DNA of 64,000 bases from Chaetoceros tenuissimus. Taxonomy: Eukaryota; Bacillariophyta; Thalassiosirophyceae; Chaetocerotales; Chaetocerotaceae. Location: assembly GCA_021927905.1 (NCBI GenBank), contig BLLK01000069.1:2108001-2172000 (forward strand). Reading direction: 5' to 3'. The translations under genes were made by a program, and so were the position numbers. Below the pieces are notes generated by a model. That model was not told the DNA's origin. It worked only from the letters and a program-made list of their open reading frames with translations, and made no database searches. The stretch's first letter is position 1; every line of letters starts with the position of its first letter. Shown one piece after another: positions 11,301 through 21,040 of this stretch.

Positions 11301-11933
11301 CTTCATCAGCAAAACAAAAGGATCTTTTGCTTTATATTTCTCACTTCCACTCAAAACAGAATGCTCTAAAATATGTGCTACTCCGTTACTAGAAGTTGGC
11401 TTTGTTCGAAAAGATATTCCAAAGACTTTGTCTTGTGCCACGTCGTTTGGAATATATGCCATGAATTCTGCAGAAGTCTTTTTATGTTTGTAAACATGTA
11501 TATGTGCTTGATGCGTTTCCAAAAACATGCTGCGCATTATTCCAAACGAAGGGTGCTCTGGAACCTTGGCATCACTATGTTTCGGAGTTTTTGGTTGTTT
11601 CTTTGGTCCAGAATGACTTTTTGAATGAAACATTGTAAATGACGCAATCAAGATCAGCAAAATAGCAGTTGCAACAGCGGTAATCAAACGCATAATTTTC
11701 TTCTTCCGTTCTTGCCGTCTCTTGTAATATGGGAATATATCTACATTGATATCAAAATCCAAAAGATCTGACGTTTTGCGCTTTAAAATCTGTCTTCGGC
11801 GAATGATTTCCATCTCCATGTCTATACTATCGACATCATCATCAGTCCCTGCCGCTAAAGTGAGCGGCTTCATTTCTACAGAGGTCATCTTATTCTTTTT
11901 ATTAAATGGGCTTGGTGTTGACCTTTGTCGCAT
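8367..11933 (-). CDS. PreP/PITRM1-type M16C metallopeptidase with N-terminal membrane anchor; one apparent frame break
   Basis: Three exons: 11933-11133, 11052-9891 and 9821-8367 (introns 80 and 69 nt). Exon 1 has the inverted zinc motif HILEH (H187, E190, H191), then MTYNDRTVYPVASRN. The exon 1/2 join restores KQEGWRYDTDADD...GVVYSEMKGV, which is diagnostic of the presequence peptidase subfamily. The family degrades cleaved targeting peptides in mitochondria and plastids. Two oddities: about 80 basic residues precede a single hydrophobic helix (MRLITAVATAILLILIASF), so the enzyme looks membrane-anchored instead of carrying a transit peptide. Also, just inside exon 3 the conserved sequence ADLDRTGVEYDIEE continues as LKNVFGSQVTL only after skipping one base at about 9780. 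The exon lengths therefore do not sum to a multiple of three. This may be a sequence error or an inactive allele. Confidence 0.85.
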
Positions 11934-12537
11934 AATATTCTATCCTAGACACTACGAGATAGGGGCTATGAAATAGTAATAGATTTCTCTCTTACAACAA
12001 GGAGTAAGTAGGTATTCTCTATGTACCTGTAGGTGGTCTTGAGATCTCGACTATTTCATTTGTTGTGTTGGTTTTTGTTTGAGGTTGTTTCATTTTACTT
12101 TTTCTTGTTTTTTGTGACCGTTTCATGAGATCATCCATCCTCCGCGGTGTCTCCCAATAGCAATGCAGATAGCTATACATGAGCCACGTAGTACGTCACG
12201 GTGACGTAAGCATTCAGCCGAGTTTATTATTGGAAATATTTTGGGTTTTCAACCTACTACATGAAATAAAGAATGAAGGTTTCGTGGCAATTATTCACAT
12301 CTGATATGTATGTAAACTCTGGTGTCAAACACCTTGTTCCCACTTCCCTAGCAAAAAGCTTAATCGGCAGAATTGCGAATAAGAAGGCTTAATATGGAAT
12401 AAGGCTACCAACGACATCACAGCCAACCCTTCGTCGATGATGGCATACAATTGAAAATACAACAAAATAAACAGTCAAACATCAACTCTACATCACAATT
12501 ACATCATCTTCTCATAGTACGCCCGAAGGCAATCAAA
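11934..12537. other. Intergenic region between divergent PreP and DUF1275 genes
   Basis: This 604-bp head-to-head gap contains GTACGTCACGGTGACGTAAG at about 12191-12210. It is rich in TGACG/CGTCA half-sites of the kind bound by bZIP factors. No other gene or RNA is evident. Confidence 0.4.
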
Positions 12538-13950
12538 ATGCAAGTTTACAAATCTAGAATGGCAAAGGCATATAGTTATTCCTTTGAAAACGGAGGAAAT
12601 AGCCCCTCTCTTCAATCCCATACATTTATGAAATTCTTCCTATTTATTCTGCTGCTGTTATGTGTTGCAAATGATGTATCAGCCTTATCCTTTGCATCCC
12701 AATCGAAATTGAACAACCATCAATTAGCCAGGCAGCATTTGTCTCTTGATAGGTCTCGACATCGCTCTCTTCCAAAAACTGGTCTTTTCTACAGAGAAGC
12801 TGGTGGAGCTAGTGCTACAAAGAATCCTGACATCAAGGATATGGTAAAATTGATTGACAACATTCGAAAAAATCTAGAAGAGAAGAATGAGTCACTTAAG
12901 CAAAATCCAACTGTTCAAAAGATGTCAACCACTTACCCTGTCTGGAAAGTGAATCATGTTCGTCGACAGCTATCAGATAGATTTATGGGCAATGGTAATA
13001 GAAAAAAACTGAGGCAAAATGCCTTTGTCATTATCTGCGGCCTTTGCCTGACCTTCAATGCTGGATACATCAATGGATGTTGCTTATCTGGCGTCTTAAC
13101 AGAAGGAGTAGGTGTAGGAGTTGCTGCCCATACAGGAGCTTGGACTAACGCTGGTCTAAAACTAGGAGCAGGCAATCTCTTTGCATGCTCACAACACCTC
13201 AAAATGATTGCATCTTTTGCATTTGGAGCTCTGCTTTCAGGGTTCATGAATCCATATCCAAGTCCCAACAAACTGAGCCCTCAATATGGACCAAGTTTTC
13301 TTCTAGGTTCACTTCTCATGACTACGTCCTCTTTCCTTGCTTTTTTCAGCCCACAGAGCCGAGCTTTTTTGTACTTTGCTGCTATGGCAAATGGTATTCA
13401 AAATGGTATTTCTTCAGCATACTCTGCAAATCTAGTGCGTTCAACTCACATGTCTGGAACTACTAGTGATATTGGTATGCTCTTGGGTCAGATTCTTCGA
13501 GGGAATATGGAAAATGCGTGGAGATTCATGGTTCTTTGTGGACTAGCTACTAGCTTTTTCTTAGGTGGAGCAGTTTCCTTCGTTGCTGTTACCAAGTTCA
13601 AAAGTCTCGCTCTTGCCTTTAATGCAACATTTTTCTATTTGATTGCTCTGGCAATTAACGTCTATACCTCTTATCAAGCTCAAGTCTCCGTATGGAAGGC
13701 GTGGACAGGAAGATGGGAATGGCATGATGATGAGCCATCATACCAGCTTCTTTCTGAACTCTTTGATCGTCATTGCTACGAAACTGGTCTCTTGGACAAA
13801 GATGGGTTCCGAAATTTGCTAAATGATGCAGGGGTCAAGAAAATGTCAGATGTTGGCCTAAGTGCAATATTCAAATCCTTAGATTTGAACAAAGACGACA
13901 GAATATCAAAGATCGAAATGATGAGATTGTTATCTTTCAAAAACAGTTAA
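12538..13950 (+). CDS. DUF1275 (YoaK family) membrane protein with C-terminal EF-hand
   Basis: The first in-frame ATG is at 12538 (470 aa). A second at 12628 begins a cleaner signal sequence (MKFFLFILLLLCVANDVSA) and may be the real start. The central region carries DUF1275 hallmarks: NAGYINGCCLSG, AAHTGAWTNAG and NGIQNGISSAYSANLVRSTH followed by MSGTTSDIG, spread over six or so hydrophobic helices. The last 70 residues are a paired EF-hand region with one good calcium loop (DLNKDDRISKIE). DUF1275 proteins are bacterial and eukaryotic membrane proteins of uncertain, probably transport, function. The EF-hand suggests calcium control on one side of the membrane (inference). The protein likely enters the secretory or plastid-envelope route. 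Confidence 0.8.
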   Translation: MQVYKSRMAKAYSYSFENGGNSPSLQSHTFMKFFLFILLLLCVANDVSALSFASQSKLNNHQLARQHLSLDRSRHRSLPKTGLFYREAGGASATKNPDIKDMVKLIDNIRKNLEEKNESLKQNPTVQKMSTTYPVWKVNHVRRQLSDRFMGNGNRKKLRQNAFVIICGLCLTFNAGYINGCCLSGVLTEGVGVGVAAHTGAWTNAGLKLGAGNLFACSQHLKMIASFAFGALLSGFMNPYPSPNKLSPQYGPSFLLGSLLMTTSSFLAFFSPQSRAFLYFAAMANGIQNGISSAYSANLVRSTHMSGTTSDIGMLLGQILRGNMENAWRFMVLCGLATSFFLGGAVSFVAVTKFKSLALAFNATFFYLIALAINVYTSYQAQVSVWKAWTGRWEWHDDEPSYQLLSELFDRHCYETGLLDKDGFRNLLNDAGVKKMSDVGLSAIFKSLDLNKDDRISKIEMMRLLSFKNS

Positions 13951-14177
13951 TTTTTTATGGTTTGAACGTACTACAACGTACTACGCTAGCCTTCCAATTA
14001 TTGTATTACTTATTAATACTGCTTCTACACAAATAAGAGGAGCATAGGACCAAACCTACAACGCTATTTACAGGTCAGCTCTTATGAATTTTTAGGATAT
14101 GTAATTTAAAAACAAATTGTATTGTATTTATTCACAATTGCTTATTGTATAGTAAAGTGTGTCCTATTGTTAATTTT

Positions 14178-15797
14178 CTACTTCTCTATCATGAACATCT
14201 CCTGCTTTGTCAGATTTATTTCTGACAAAGTTTTGCTCTCATCTTCATCATTGTCGAGTTGGAAAACTCTACGGGGAAACCTCGTTACTAATTTGAAATA
14301 ACCATTATCTGCATCATTCCTTGTGATCAATCCTTCACTGATTGCAAAGTCAAATAGATTTTTCACTTTATCACCAAGCGTAAATTTTCTTCTACCTACT
14401 TTTCCTGAACCTCTTATTTGTACAACGACAACTCCATCTGATTGACCTACAGGTTCTTCCGGCACATCCAACACTCTTTCATCCCAAGTGAAATCAGTTG
14501 CTTCATTTTCTGCTTCCATATCATGCGGTGTGTTATCTGATAGACGATATCCACCAGATTCTGTCCGAGAATAATCATTGTTTACCATAGTATCATCCTT
14601 TGCAGTCTTTAGATCACTCTCATTGTCTACCGCTGGTGCTATATCTACTTCAATGTCACAATTAACACAACTTATTGCTCGTACATCACTTGGAACAACT
14701 GCCTTGACATTAAGTTCGAATTTCTTTCCACGGAACCAGCAGTACATTAAATCACCAACATTGAGAGATCCTCTTGTACGAATAAGACTTTGTTCCAGCG
14801 CAAGTTTTACATTCTTCAAATTATAAAATCCATTCTTAATTGCCTCCATTGTTGGCTGTAAGGTGCATTTCTTCCCCAATGGTAAATTAGTCAATAAAGT
14901 AACTTCGACAGGTGCGACTGGAACTGGAAATAATCCATATGCTGCATGGCCAGGGGTTTTATCTTCAAGATTTTCTGAGTCTGAGCTTTGCATGTCATTG
15001 TCATCACTATTCGTTTCCGTCGCATTGGATTTCATTGCTGGATCTACCGTGAGTCGACTGTCTATTTGTGAAGCACTATCTGGTTGCAACAAGTTATTAG
15101 CAACACTAAAAGGGATACCTATGAACCCCTCATCTTGTGAAAATTCTACAACAGTAGTGTAAGTGTAGCTTACATACTTGCAGTCCATTTCATCTAAATA
15201 CGCTTCCATCCATCGATTTTTGATGTCTTCACTTTGATCATCAATATCATTATTTTCATCTTCTGACATGTGCTCATCATCATCTTCTTTAATGGTTTCT
15301 CCAGCATCAGTACCTAACTTTTTCCCATATTCCTCCATAATTAACTTCATTTTTTCGCTTTGAGGAAAAGTATAGGGAACATCATTTCGTTTAATACCAA
15401 GTCGAAAGAAAAGTGGTTGCCCTCTTTCTTGACTTATTCTCAATAGATCTTTCTCAGCAAGCGTTGACAAGATAGAAGACGGCAGAGTAATTTTATCTCC
15501 GAGTCCGTGTACACTAACACTTGATAACTCAATTTCCTTACCATCGCTACCTAAATTCTGAACAATGCCTAGTCGCTGTTCTATACTATTGAAACCGCTT
15601 TGTACGTGTGATATCATTTTCTTTTCTGCGAGATCTTTCTTCTTCTTCTTTTCCAGTTGCTTTCGACGATATTCTTCAGCTTTCTTTGCTTTGGAAGATG
15701 CAGAATCTGATGCTAAGGTTCGCCTTCTAGATAGGTTCTTGTTTCTCAGTTTTGCATGATCCTTTGCAAGCCTAGCTTCGGCTGCTCCAAAATCCAT
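14178..15797 (-). CDS. UFD1-family protein with C-terminal UBX-like domain
   Basis: A 539-aa single exon starts at ATG 15797. The N terminus is a basic coiled coil (MDFGAAEARLAKDHAKL...). The UFD1 fold follows in two parts: KITLPSSILSTL...PLFFRLG, then FSQDEGFIGIPFSVANNLL, an acidic insert, then VEVTLLTNLPLGKKCTLQP...NVKLALEQSL...LNVGDLMYCWF...CDIEVDIAP. The end reads like a UBX fold (VVVQIRGSGKVGRRKFTLGD...YFKLVTRFPRRVF). UFD1 binds polyubiquitin and works with Npl4 and the p97/Cdc48 unfoldase; UBX domains also dock on p97. The coiled-coil start resembles the plant PRLI-interacting factor K type, not canonical UFD1. No signal peptide is present, so it is not an obvious SELMA plastid-import form. 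Confidence 0.75.
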   Translation of the reverse strand: MDFGAAEARLAKDHAKLRNKNLSRRRTLASDSASSKAKKAEEYRRKQLEKKKKKDLAEKKMISHVQSGFNSIEQRLGIVQNLGSDGKEIELSSVSVHGLGDKITLPSSILSTLAEKDLLRISQERGQPLFFRLGIKRNDVPYTFPQSEKMKLIMEEYGKKLGTDAGETIKEDDDEHMSEDENNDIDDQSEDIKNRWMEAYLDEMDCKYVSYTYTTVVEFSQDEGFIGIPFSVANNLLQPDSASQIDSRLTVDPAMKSNATETNSDDNDMQSSDSENLEDKTPGHAAYGLFPVPVAPVEVTLLTNLPLGKKCTLQPTMEAIKNGFYNLKNVKLALEQSLIRTRGSLNVGDLMYCWFRGKKFELNVKAVVPSDVRAISCVNCDIEVDIAPAVDNESDLKTAKDDTMVNNDYSRTESGGYRLSDNTPHDMEAENEATDFTWDERVLDVPEEPVGQSDGVVVVQIRGSGKVGRRKFTLGDKVKNLFDFAISEGLITRNDADNGYFKLVTRFPRRVFQLDNDEDESKTLSEINLTKQEMFMIEK

Positions 15798-16144
15798 CTT
15801 CGTTCAATAAATGTAGGTTTAGCTCTATATTTACAGCTATGGTATTGATATAATTTATGTACTTCAAAAGTTTATGGTAGTCTACTATGTTTCACTTTTC
15901 ACTTCTTTTTTCTTTTCCATCGTCGTTCGTCGTGGTTCTTTGGACATCTGAAGGTAGAGTGTCTCATCATTGGATTTGATGACCATGTAAACTTTGTCAC
16001 ATCAATAGTCGATACTTCTTCTAGCTACAACCATGTAAAAGTTTGAAGTTTGTAATTCTAAAACAATCTATATGAGAATTATATTAGTATAGCACTGTAC
16101 ACTTTAGGTCTCTAGAAATTTTGTAAGTGAACAGGTCTTTCTAT
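15798..16144. other. Intergenic region, no feature seen
   Basis: This is a 347-bp AT-rich gap between two minus-strand genes. It must hold the UFD1-UBX promoter side and the 3' end of nothing else I can recognise. Confidence 0.4.
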
Positions 16145-17110
16145 TTATATTTCAAAATCATTGATTGAAATTGGCGGAACTCTTTCATTTTTCCATGAAT
16201 CTGGATCTACCAATGACTTCTTCATTTTATCCCACAGTTCAGATTCTTCATTTCCATCATTTTCAATGATTGCAGTGACATTTCCAGATTTTAGTTCTTC
16301 TTTCCAGTTCCCAATGCCTCGTCTACTTTGCTGTGCATTCATTCTATTCAAGGCGTCATCCTTATCCATCCCGCGCTTTTCTACCAAGCGTTTACAGCTT
16401 GTTTCTTCGCTGGCTCGAACAATCCAGATACCATCAAATAGATGATTCTCATCCCAATTAGCATCCAGAAGAACAGCTGCTTCAACAATGACAATTGCAT
16501 GACTATCTTTCTCCATTGCGTCTTTATTCAACTCGTCTATTTTTTTCAAGAGCAAATCTTTGACATGTGGCCACACGAGCCTCTCTAATTTCTGCATTTC
16601 AGAAGGATCACTAAATACAATAGTTCCGAGTGCCTTTCTATTGACTGTTCCATCTGCGATAACTTTTTGTCCAAATGTTTGCCCAATCTCTTCAATCGCC
16701 TTCGATCCAGGCGCATAAACCCCATGCGCTAATGAATCTGTATCAATATGGTGGGCATGAACTTCGGTAGTGTCTTTGCAATCATTCAGTTTAGACGTTA
16801 ACAAGGAACAAAAATAGCTCTTGCCAGCACCGATGGAACCACACACACCAAGCACAGAAACAGACGAGAACGACTCCTCTTGTGCCGACATCATCAATAA
16901 TGTTTGACCTAGACTTGATCCTAACCTGGTATTAAAATTATTCTTCACAGGAGGTTTGATAGCACTATTCTTCTGAAAGGTAATACTAGTAATACCCGCA
17001 CTTCGTATGGATGGATTTGTTCGTGCTAGATTGAAGTTGGGACTGAATGACTGAACAAAAAATGGCAGAGCCAAAATATAAACATGAAAACCAAGGCTCA
17101 CTCCTTTCAT
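16145..17110 (-). CDS. COAE: Dephospho-CoA kinase, plastid-targeted
   Basis: A 321-aa single exon. The kinase domain starts at residue 87 with VLGVCGSIGAGKSYF (P-loop 91-98), then HHIDTDSLAHGVYAPG, VNRKALGTIVFSD, LVWPHVKDLL and VIVEAAVLLDANW, the lid segment KRLVEKRGMDKDDALNRMNAQ, and IIENDG near the end. All are standard CoaE positions. The enzyme phosphorylates the 3'-OH of dephospho-CoA with ATP, the last step of CoA synthesis. About 85 residues precede the domain: a hydrophobic signal peptide ending FFVQS, then F22 and a Ser/Thr/Asn/Lys-rich stretch. That is the diatom bipartite plastid leader, although the match to the ASAFAP consensus is loose. Confidence is high for function and moderate for location. 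Confidence 0.9.
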   Translation of the reverse strand: MKGVSLGFHVYILALPFFVQSFSPNFNLARTNPSIRSAGITSITFQKNSAIKPPVKNNFNTRLGSSLGQTLLMMSAQEESFSSVSVLGVCGSIGAGKSYFCSLLTSKLNDCKDTTEVHAHHIDTDSLAHGVYAPGSKAIEEIGQTFGQKVIADGTVNRKALGTIVFSDPSEMQKLERLVWPHVKDLLLKKIDELNKDAMEKDSHAIVIVEAAVLLDANWDENHLFDGIWIVRASEETSCKRLVEKRGMDKDDALNRMNAQQSRRGIGNWKEELKSGNVTAIIENDGNEESELWDKMKKSLVDPDSWKNERVPPISINDFEI

Positions 17111-17503
17111 ATATTATTGTTGAGCTTCTTTCGTAAATCCGATTTCTATCTTGACGTCCGAGAGCTAGTTATTGTGAAAGGTAACTAGACACAAAGCATA
17201 CAGCAGACAATCAATCAATACATAGTTGGTACCTTCTGTTAGTCATCACAACACCACCACCAGGACTCCATTGCAGGAAGCTCATCATTGTCACAAAACA
17301 TAGATGTCAAAAGTTAAATTTTACTGCTTTAGTCCCATCTCCGAAATTGAAATTTTAGAAATTCAACGGAATGGTTCTCTGTTTCAAAAACGCATATCTG
17401 AACACTTCCAATAGAATTCATTCAAAACCATCCCTATCAACAAATCATACTACTTGAAAAAAGTGTTAAAAACACACTACTTGAAAGCAAAGAATCTACA
17501 TCT
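17111..17503. other. Intergenic region between divergent genes
   Basis: A 393-bp head-to-head gap between the kinase and the small membrane protein gene. I see AT-rich sequence without repeats or RNA genes. Confidence 0.4.
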
Positions 17504-17947
17504 ATGAAACAGAAACGAATTGCGTACACTCTAATAATACTGTTCACAGAACTCAACACAGCGTTAGCCCTCAAAAAACTACGAGGACAGAAAGACCTTT
17601 CTGTATCAGTTCGATTACCTTTGGAAACCACAGATGAAACATTTCGAGACGAAAATGTGAGCACAGATGATTACGTAGACATTCCAATTTTGAAAGCAGA
17701 TGAATACGCCATTGAACGTGAAATGATTAGGGATAATGTGACTCTCTCTGAATTGATAGATCACACAGCACTTTCAACATATGATAAGAGTGAATGGTGG
17801 CTTCTTGCAGGCTTAGTATGTCTCGCTCCAATATTTGTAGGTCTCATTTGCGCCGCTTCAAATCTGATTGCATTTGAGACCAAAGAAGGGGAATCAAGAT
17901 ATCATAAATGGAATAGTACAAAAGGCATCTACAGGGGACAACATTAG
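17504..17947 (+). CDS. Small secretory-pathway membrane protein, function unknown
   Basis: A 147-codon frame from ATG 17504. I do not recognise the family. The N terminus is a plausible signal peptide (MKQKRIAYTLIILFTELNTA, then LALKK). An acidic middle of about 75 residues follows, then one strong transmembrane helix at about residues 104-130 (WWLLAGLVCLAPIFVGLICA) and a short hydrophilic tail. It is therefore predicted to be a type I single-pass protein with an acidic luminal or extracellular domain. The balanced composition and the ordered signal/TM layout make it likely real. It is transcribed divergently from the kinase gene. Confidence 0.6.
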   Translation: MKQKRIAYTLIILFTELNTALALKKLRGQKDLSVSVRLPLETTDETFRDENVSTDDYVDIPILKADEYAIEREMIRDNVTLSELIDHTALSTYDKSEWWLLAGLVCLAPIFVGLICAASNLIAFETKEGESRYHKWNSTKGIYRGQH

Positions 17948-18584
17948 AGAGAGATCGTTTCGCTATGGCTATCAAACGACATCGATTGTAATAATAGAAC
18001 ATGTACCAGTGAACAATTTAGAATGGATCAGATGAAAGATGATTTTCACATATCTCAAATTACTTGAAAAGATTCTTTATAGAAAATGTGAAATAAAATG
18101 AAATAAATAGATTTTTACAATGAAAAGAACCAATTTTTAAACATAGATGTAGATGGCAATTTATACGATATTATTCGCATTTATTATGTACGCAGGCTCT
18201 TCATAGCTTCTACAAGTAGTTGAATGCTATCTCTCAGTCTTTTACTTACTTGGGAGTTAGATGCGAAGTTATGCATTGAAAGTCATTGGAGAAGTATTTT
18301 TACCAGCCATCTAGGGGATAGGGGGTACATAATTTATCTATAAAATAAAAGAGTGACAACATTGTACAACAATGACGGATGACGGGGAAGTACAAAGAGG
18401 GACTCCCTCACCACTCCCCACTGAACATGAAACATGAACATGATTGATGTATTTTGGACCAACGAAAGACTCTCTCTATCTCGTCTATGATCACATGGAG
18501 AAAAGCTATTTCTATTGGGAAGAGAATTGAAGGGAATAAATCCAAATAAGAAACGTTTCAAGTGGCTTTCGTGAAACGCAGTGT
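17948..18584. other. Intergenic region, no gene seen
   Basis: 637 bp between two plus-strand genes. An open minus-strand frame at 18334-18561 has no supporting features and looks like chance. The downstream half must include the ERCC1 promoter. Confidence 0.4.
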
Positions 18585-19616
18585 ATGTACAGAAAGATGA
18601 GCGGCAAGAGTAAGATATCTAATCCATATGCCAAAAGTGCACCTAAAAGTAATGCTTCGAAGAATCCGACAGTCACCACAAAATCTAGGATTCAGGAGTC
18701 AAGATCTAAAAGTAAGAGGGATATGTCAACATCGGTCTCAGGTAATGTAGATGCCAATGTCAGCTTCAGTCAAGCATTCGAAAGCATGGAACAATCACAA
18801 CATTTTCGAACGACAATGTCAGAAGTTCGAGAACAAAGCGCACGCGAGGCAGCTGCGAAACAGGCAACTATGACATCAGAGGAACTGATGTCAGCATATC
18901 CTCATGTCCTTCTAGTATCTACCAAACAGCGTGGTAATGGAATTCTTCGATATGTTCGAAATGTTCCAATACAATATGTGCAAATAGTTCCTGACTACTT
19001 GTGCGGCCCAAATCGGTGTGCGTTATTTCTATCATTCAAATATCATAACCTTCATCCGCAATATATTTACCGAAGAATAAAAGAATTGAAATCAGATTAC
19101 GATTTGCGACTACTACTTTGTCTTGTCGACGTGGAAGATAATGAATCTATATTATCGGTTTTGAATAAAACATGTTGTGTGAACAACATGACTTTAATAC
19201 TTGCTTGGAGCGAGGAAGAGGCAGCTAGATATTTAGAAACGTTCAAAGCTTTTGAAGGTAAAGATGCATCATCCATCCAAAAGAAAAAAGAAGTAACATT
19301 TCCGGAACAAGTTGCTGATGTTTTGGGTTGCATCAGATCAGTCAACAAAACTGATGCCGCAACTCTTACAAATCAATTCAAGAATGTTAGAAGTGTGATG
19401 AATGCATCCGTAGACGACATTCGGCAATGTCCTGGTATTGGCGAGAAGAAAGCAAGACGACTCTATGATGCCTTCAATAAACCATTCTCAGGTGTGATGG
19501 CCAAGAAGAGAAAAGAAGAAAGAGAATTAAGTGCTGTTTCGAATGATAAGGAGGGGATACTACCAAAAAATGAAGATGTGGAAGATAAACAATTGGAACA
19601 GAGCGAAGAAGGATAA
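18585..19616 (+). CDS. ERCC1: ERCC1 (Rad10), XPF nuclease partner
   Basis: A 343-aa single exon from ATG 18585; ATG 18597 is an alternative. A Ser/Lys-rich N terminus of about 95 residues precedes the nuclease-like central domain: RGNGILRYVRNVPIQYVQIV, PDYLCGPNRCALFLSFKYHN, LHPQYIYRRI and LLLCLVDVEDN. These are signature ERCC1 stretches. The C terminus holds a tandem helix-hairpin-helix region (CPGIGEKKARRLYDAFNKPF). ERCC1 pairs with XPF to make the 5' incision in nucleotide excision repair and to process interstrand cross-links; ERCC1 itself lacks the nuclease active site. Its stop lies 55 bp from that of the convergent Cpn20 gene. Confidence 0.95.
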   Translation: MYRKMSGKSKISNPYAKSAPKSNASKNPTVTTKSRIQESRSKSKRDMSTSVSGNVDANVSFSQAFESMEQSQHFRTTMSEVREQSAREAAAKQATMTSEELMSAYPHVLLVSTKQRGNGILRYVRNVPIQYVQIVPDYLCGPNRCALFLSFKYHNLHPQYIYRRIKELKSDYDLRLLLCLVDVEDNESILSVLNKTCCVNNMTLILAWSEEEAARYLETFKAFEGKDASSIQKKKEVTFPEQVADVLGCIRSVNKTDAATLTNQFKNVRSVMNASVDDIRQCPGIGEKKARRLYDAFNKPFSGVMAKKRKEERELSAVSNDKEGILPKNEDVEDKQLEQSEEG

Positions 19617-19671
19617 ACTATATTTTCATGTAAAATAGATGTATGCATCAAGAAACTTTCAATATATTTAT

Positions 19672-20507
19672 TTAATTCTCAATATCAGCTACACACAAAA
19701 TATCTACCATGCGTACAAGAGAATATTCGTCTCCATCAATCTTAATTTCATTTCCAGAATAGTCCTTGAACTTTACTCGTTGCCCCTCCTTTACAGGAGA
19801 TGGAGTGAATTCTCCTGTACTACACATTCTTCCCTCTCCTACCTTGAATACTGTTCCTACACATGGTAAATCGTCCTTGGTTACTGCAGCAGCGATAACA
19901 ACTCCACTGTCAGTCTCAAGTTTCTCCTCATCCAACTTTACCAACACATAGTCACGACATGGGATTACATTTCCCTTTGTCATTTTAATTCCATCATAAA
20001 ACAACATAACATCATCGTCGCGAATCATTTGCATTTGTTCGTCGTTATAAGTCAAAGGTGATCCATCGAATTTTCCATACAAAACTGACATTCCTTCTTT
20101 GACTGGATTATGAATACGCACTCCAGTATGTGGATGGAGTTTCCCTGGTCCAGCTGAAATTACTACACCCTCTGTTGGTCTTTCCTGACTCTACATATTG
20201 TAGAGAATTCACATAAACGAAAGTCAGAAAATGTGCACTACTTAACAGAGATGTTAAAATTATAATCATTTCATTTCCTTACCTGATCAGGTAACAAGAT
20301 TCCTCCACCAGTAGCAGCTAAAGTATCTTTAGTTCGTACGAGAACAAAGTTACCCAAAGGAGTAATTTCTCCACGGATCTCTTCTCCATCAAGAGTTACT
20401 ACATTCAATCCAGTTTGACTTCTAAGATTGCTTCCAAAACTTGGAGCAAATGCAGTAACTACTGATGCAGCTAGGAGATAGTTCAATATGTTGAAAGCGC
20501 TAAACAT
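19672..20507 (-). CDS. CPN20: Plastid co-chaperonin Cpn20 (double GroES domain), two exons
   Basis: Exons are 20507-20283 and 20190-19672 with a 92-nt intron (GTAAGG...ATGTAG). The joined protein is 247 aa. The leader is a signal peptide with TAFAP at residues 18-22, the canonical diatom plastid import motif. GroES module 1 runs from EITPLGNFVLVRTKD through GGILLPD|QSQERPTEGVVISAGPG to VLYGKFDG...IRDDDVMLFYDG. Module 2 runs from VIPCRDYVLVKLDEE to GDEYSLVRMVDIL. Two fused 10-kDa modules define Cpn20/21, the lid partner of the plastid Cpn60 folding chamber. The GGILLPD mobile-loop region is split by the intron. It is transcribed head to head with the Lhcx gene. Confidence 0.93.
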
Positions 20508-21040
20508 GGTTATTTTTCCAGAGATGTCTCCACTATTTGGATGTGTAAGTAAACAATTGGGTTGATTGGATGTTGGATAAAGAGTTCAATAGAGCAGAAA
20601 CGAAACAAAGGGAGATGAGAGGTGATTGCTACCCCTGTATCATCTCTTCGATCTTCATCTACGTGCGTACACAGTTTCACTAGTCGGACTAGGGATTTCG
20701 ATTACCTCTCCCCTTTTGTTTTTTCTCCCCTTTCGCACTCTCTTCGGATCTATCAGCAGGCCTTCGCAGCAGCGGATGACGATGTTTTGAACACATCATA
20801 GATGGAAAGATGATGAAGCTTTCCAAAACCAACCATTGCATGTTGCATGGTCCTACTAAGCTAAAAGACAGGGCTCCTCTCGCCGCCATGTCACTTCAAA
20901 AACGTGGGAAAAACGACACCGCATGAAAATATCGATGTGTACAACACCAAACATAGCCAGCGCAGAATGCAATGCGGAGTTGCAGAGTTTTTCCAGATTT
21001 TTCAGAACTTTTCTTCTCATAATTTAAAGAAACCAACAAA
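20508..21040. promoter_or_regulatory. Shared 533-bp upstream region of Cpn20 and Lhcx
   Basis: This region separates two divergently transcribed plastid-protein genes, so it must contain both promoters. The Lhcx leader ends with a pyrimidine/A-rich stretch (TTTAAAGAAACCAACAAA) directly before the ATG, as is common in diatom mRNAs. I could not assign specific factor-binding sites. Confidence 0.5.
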
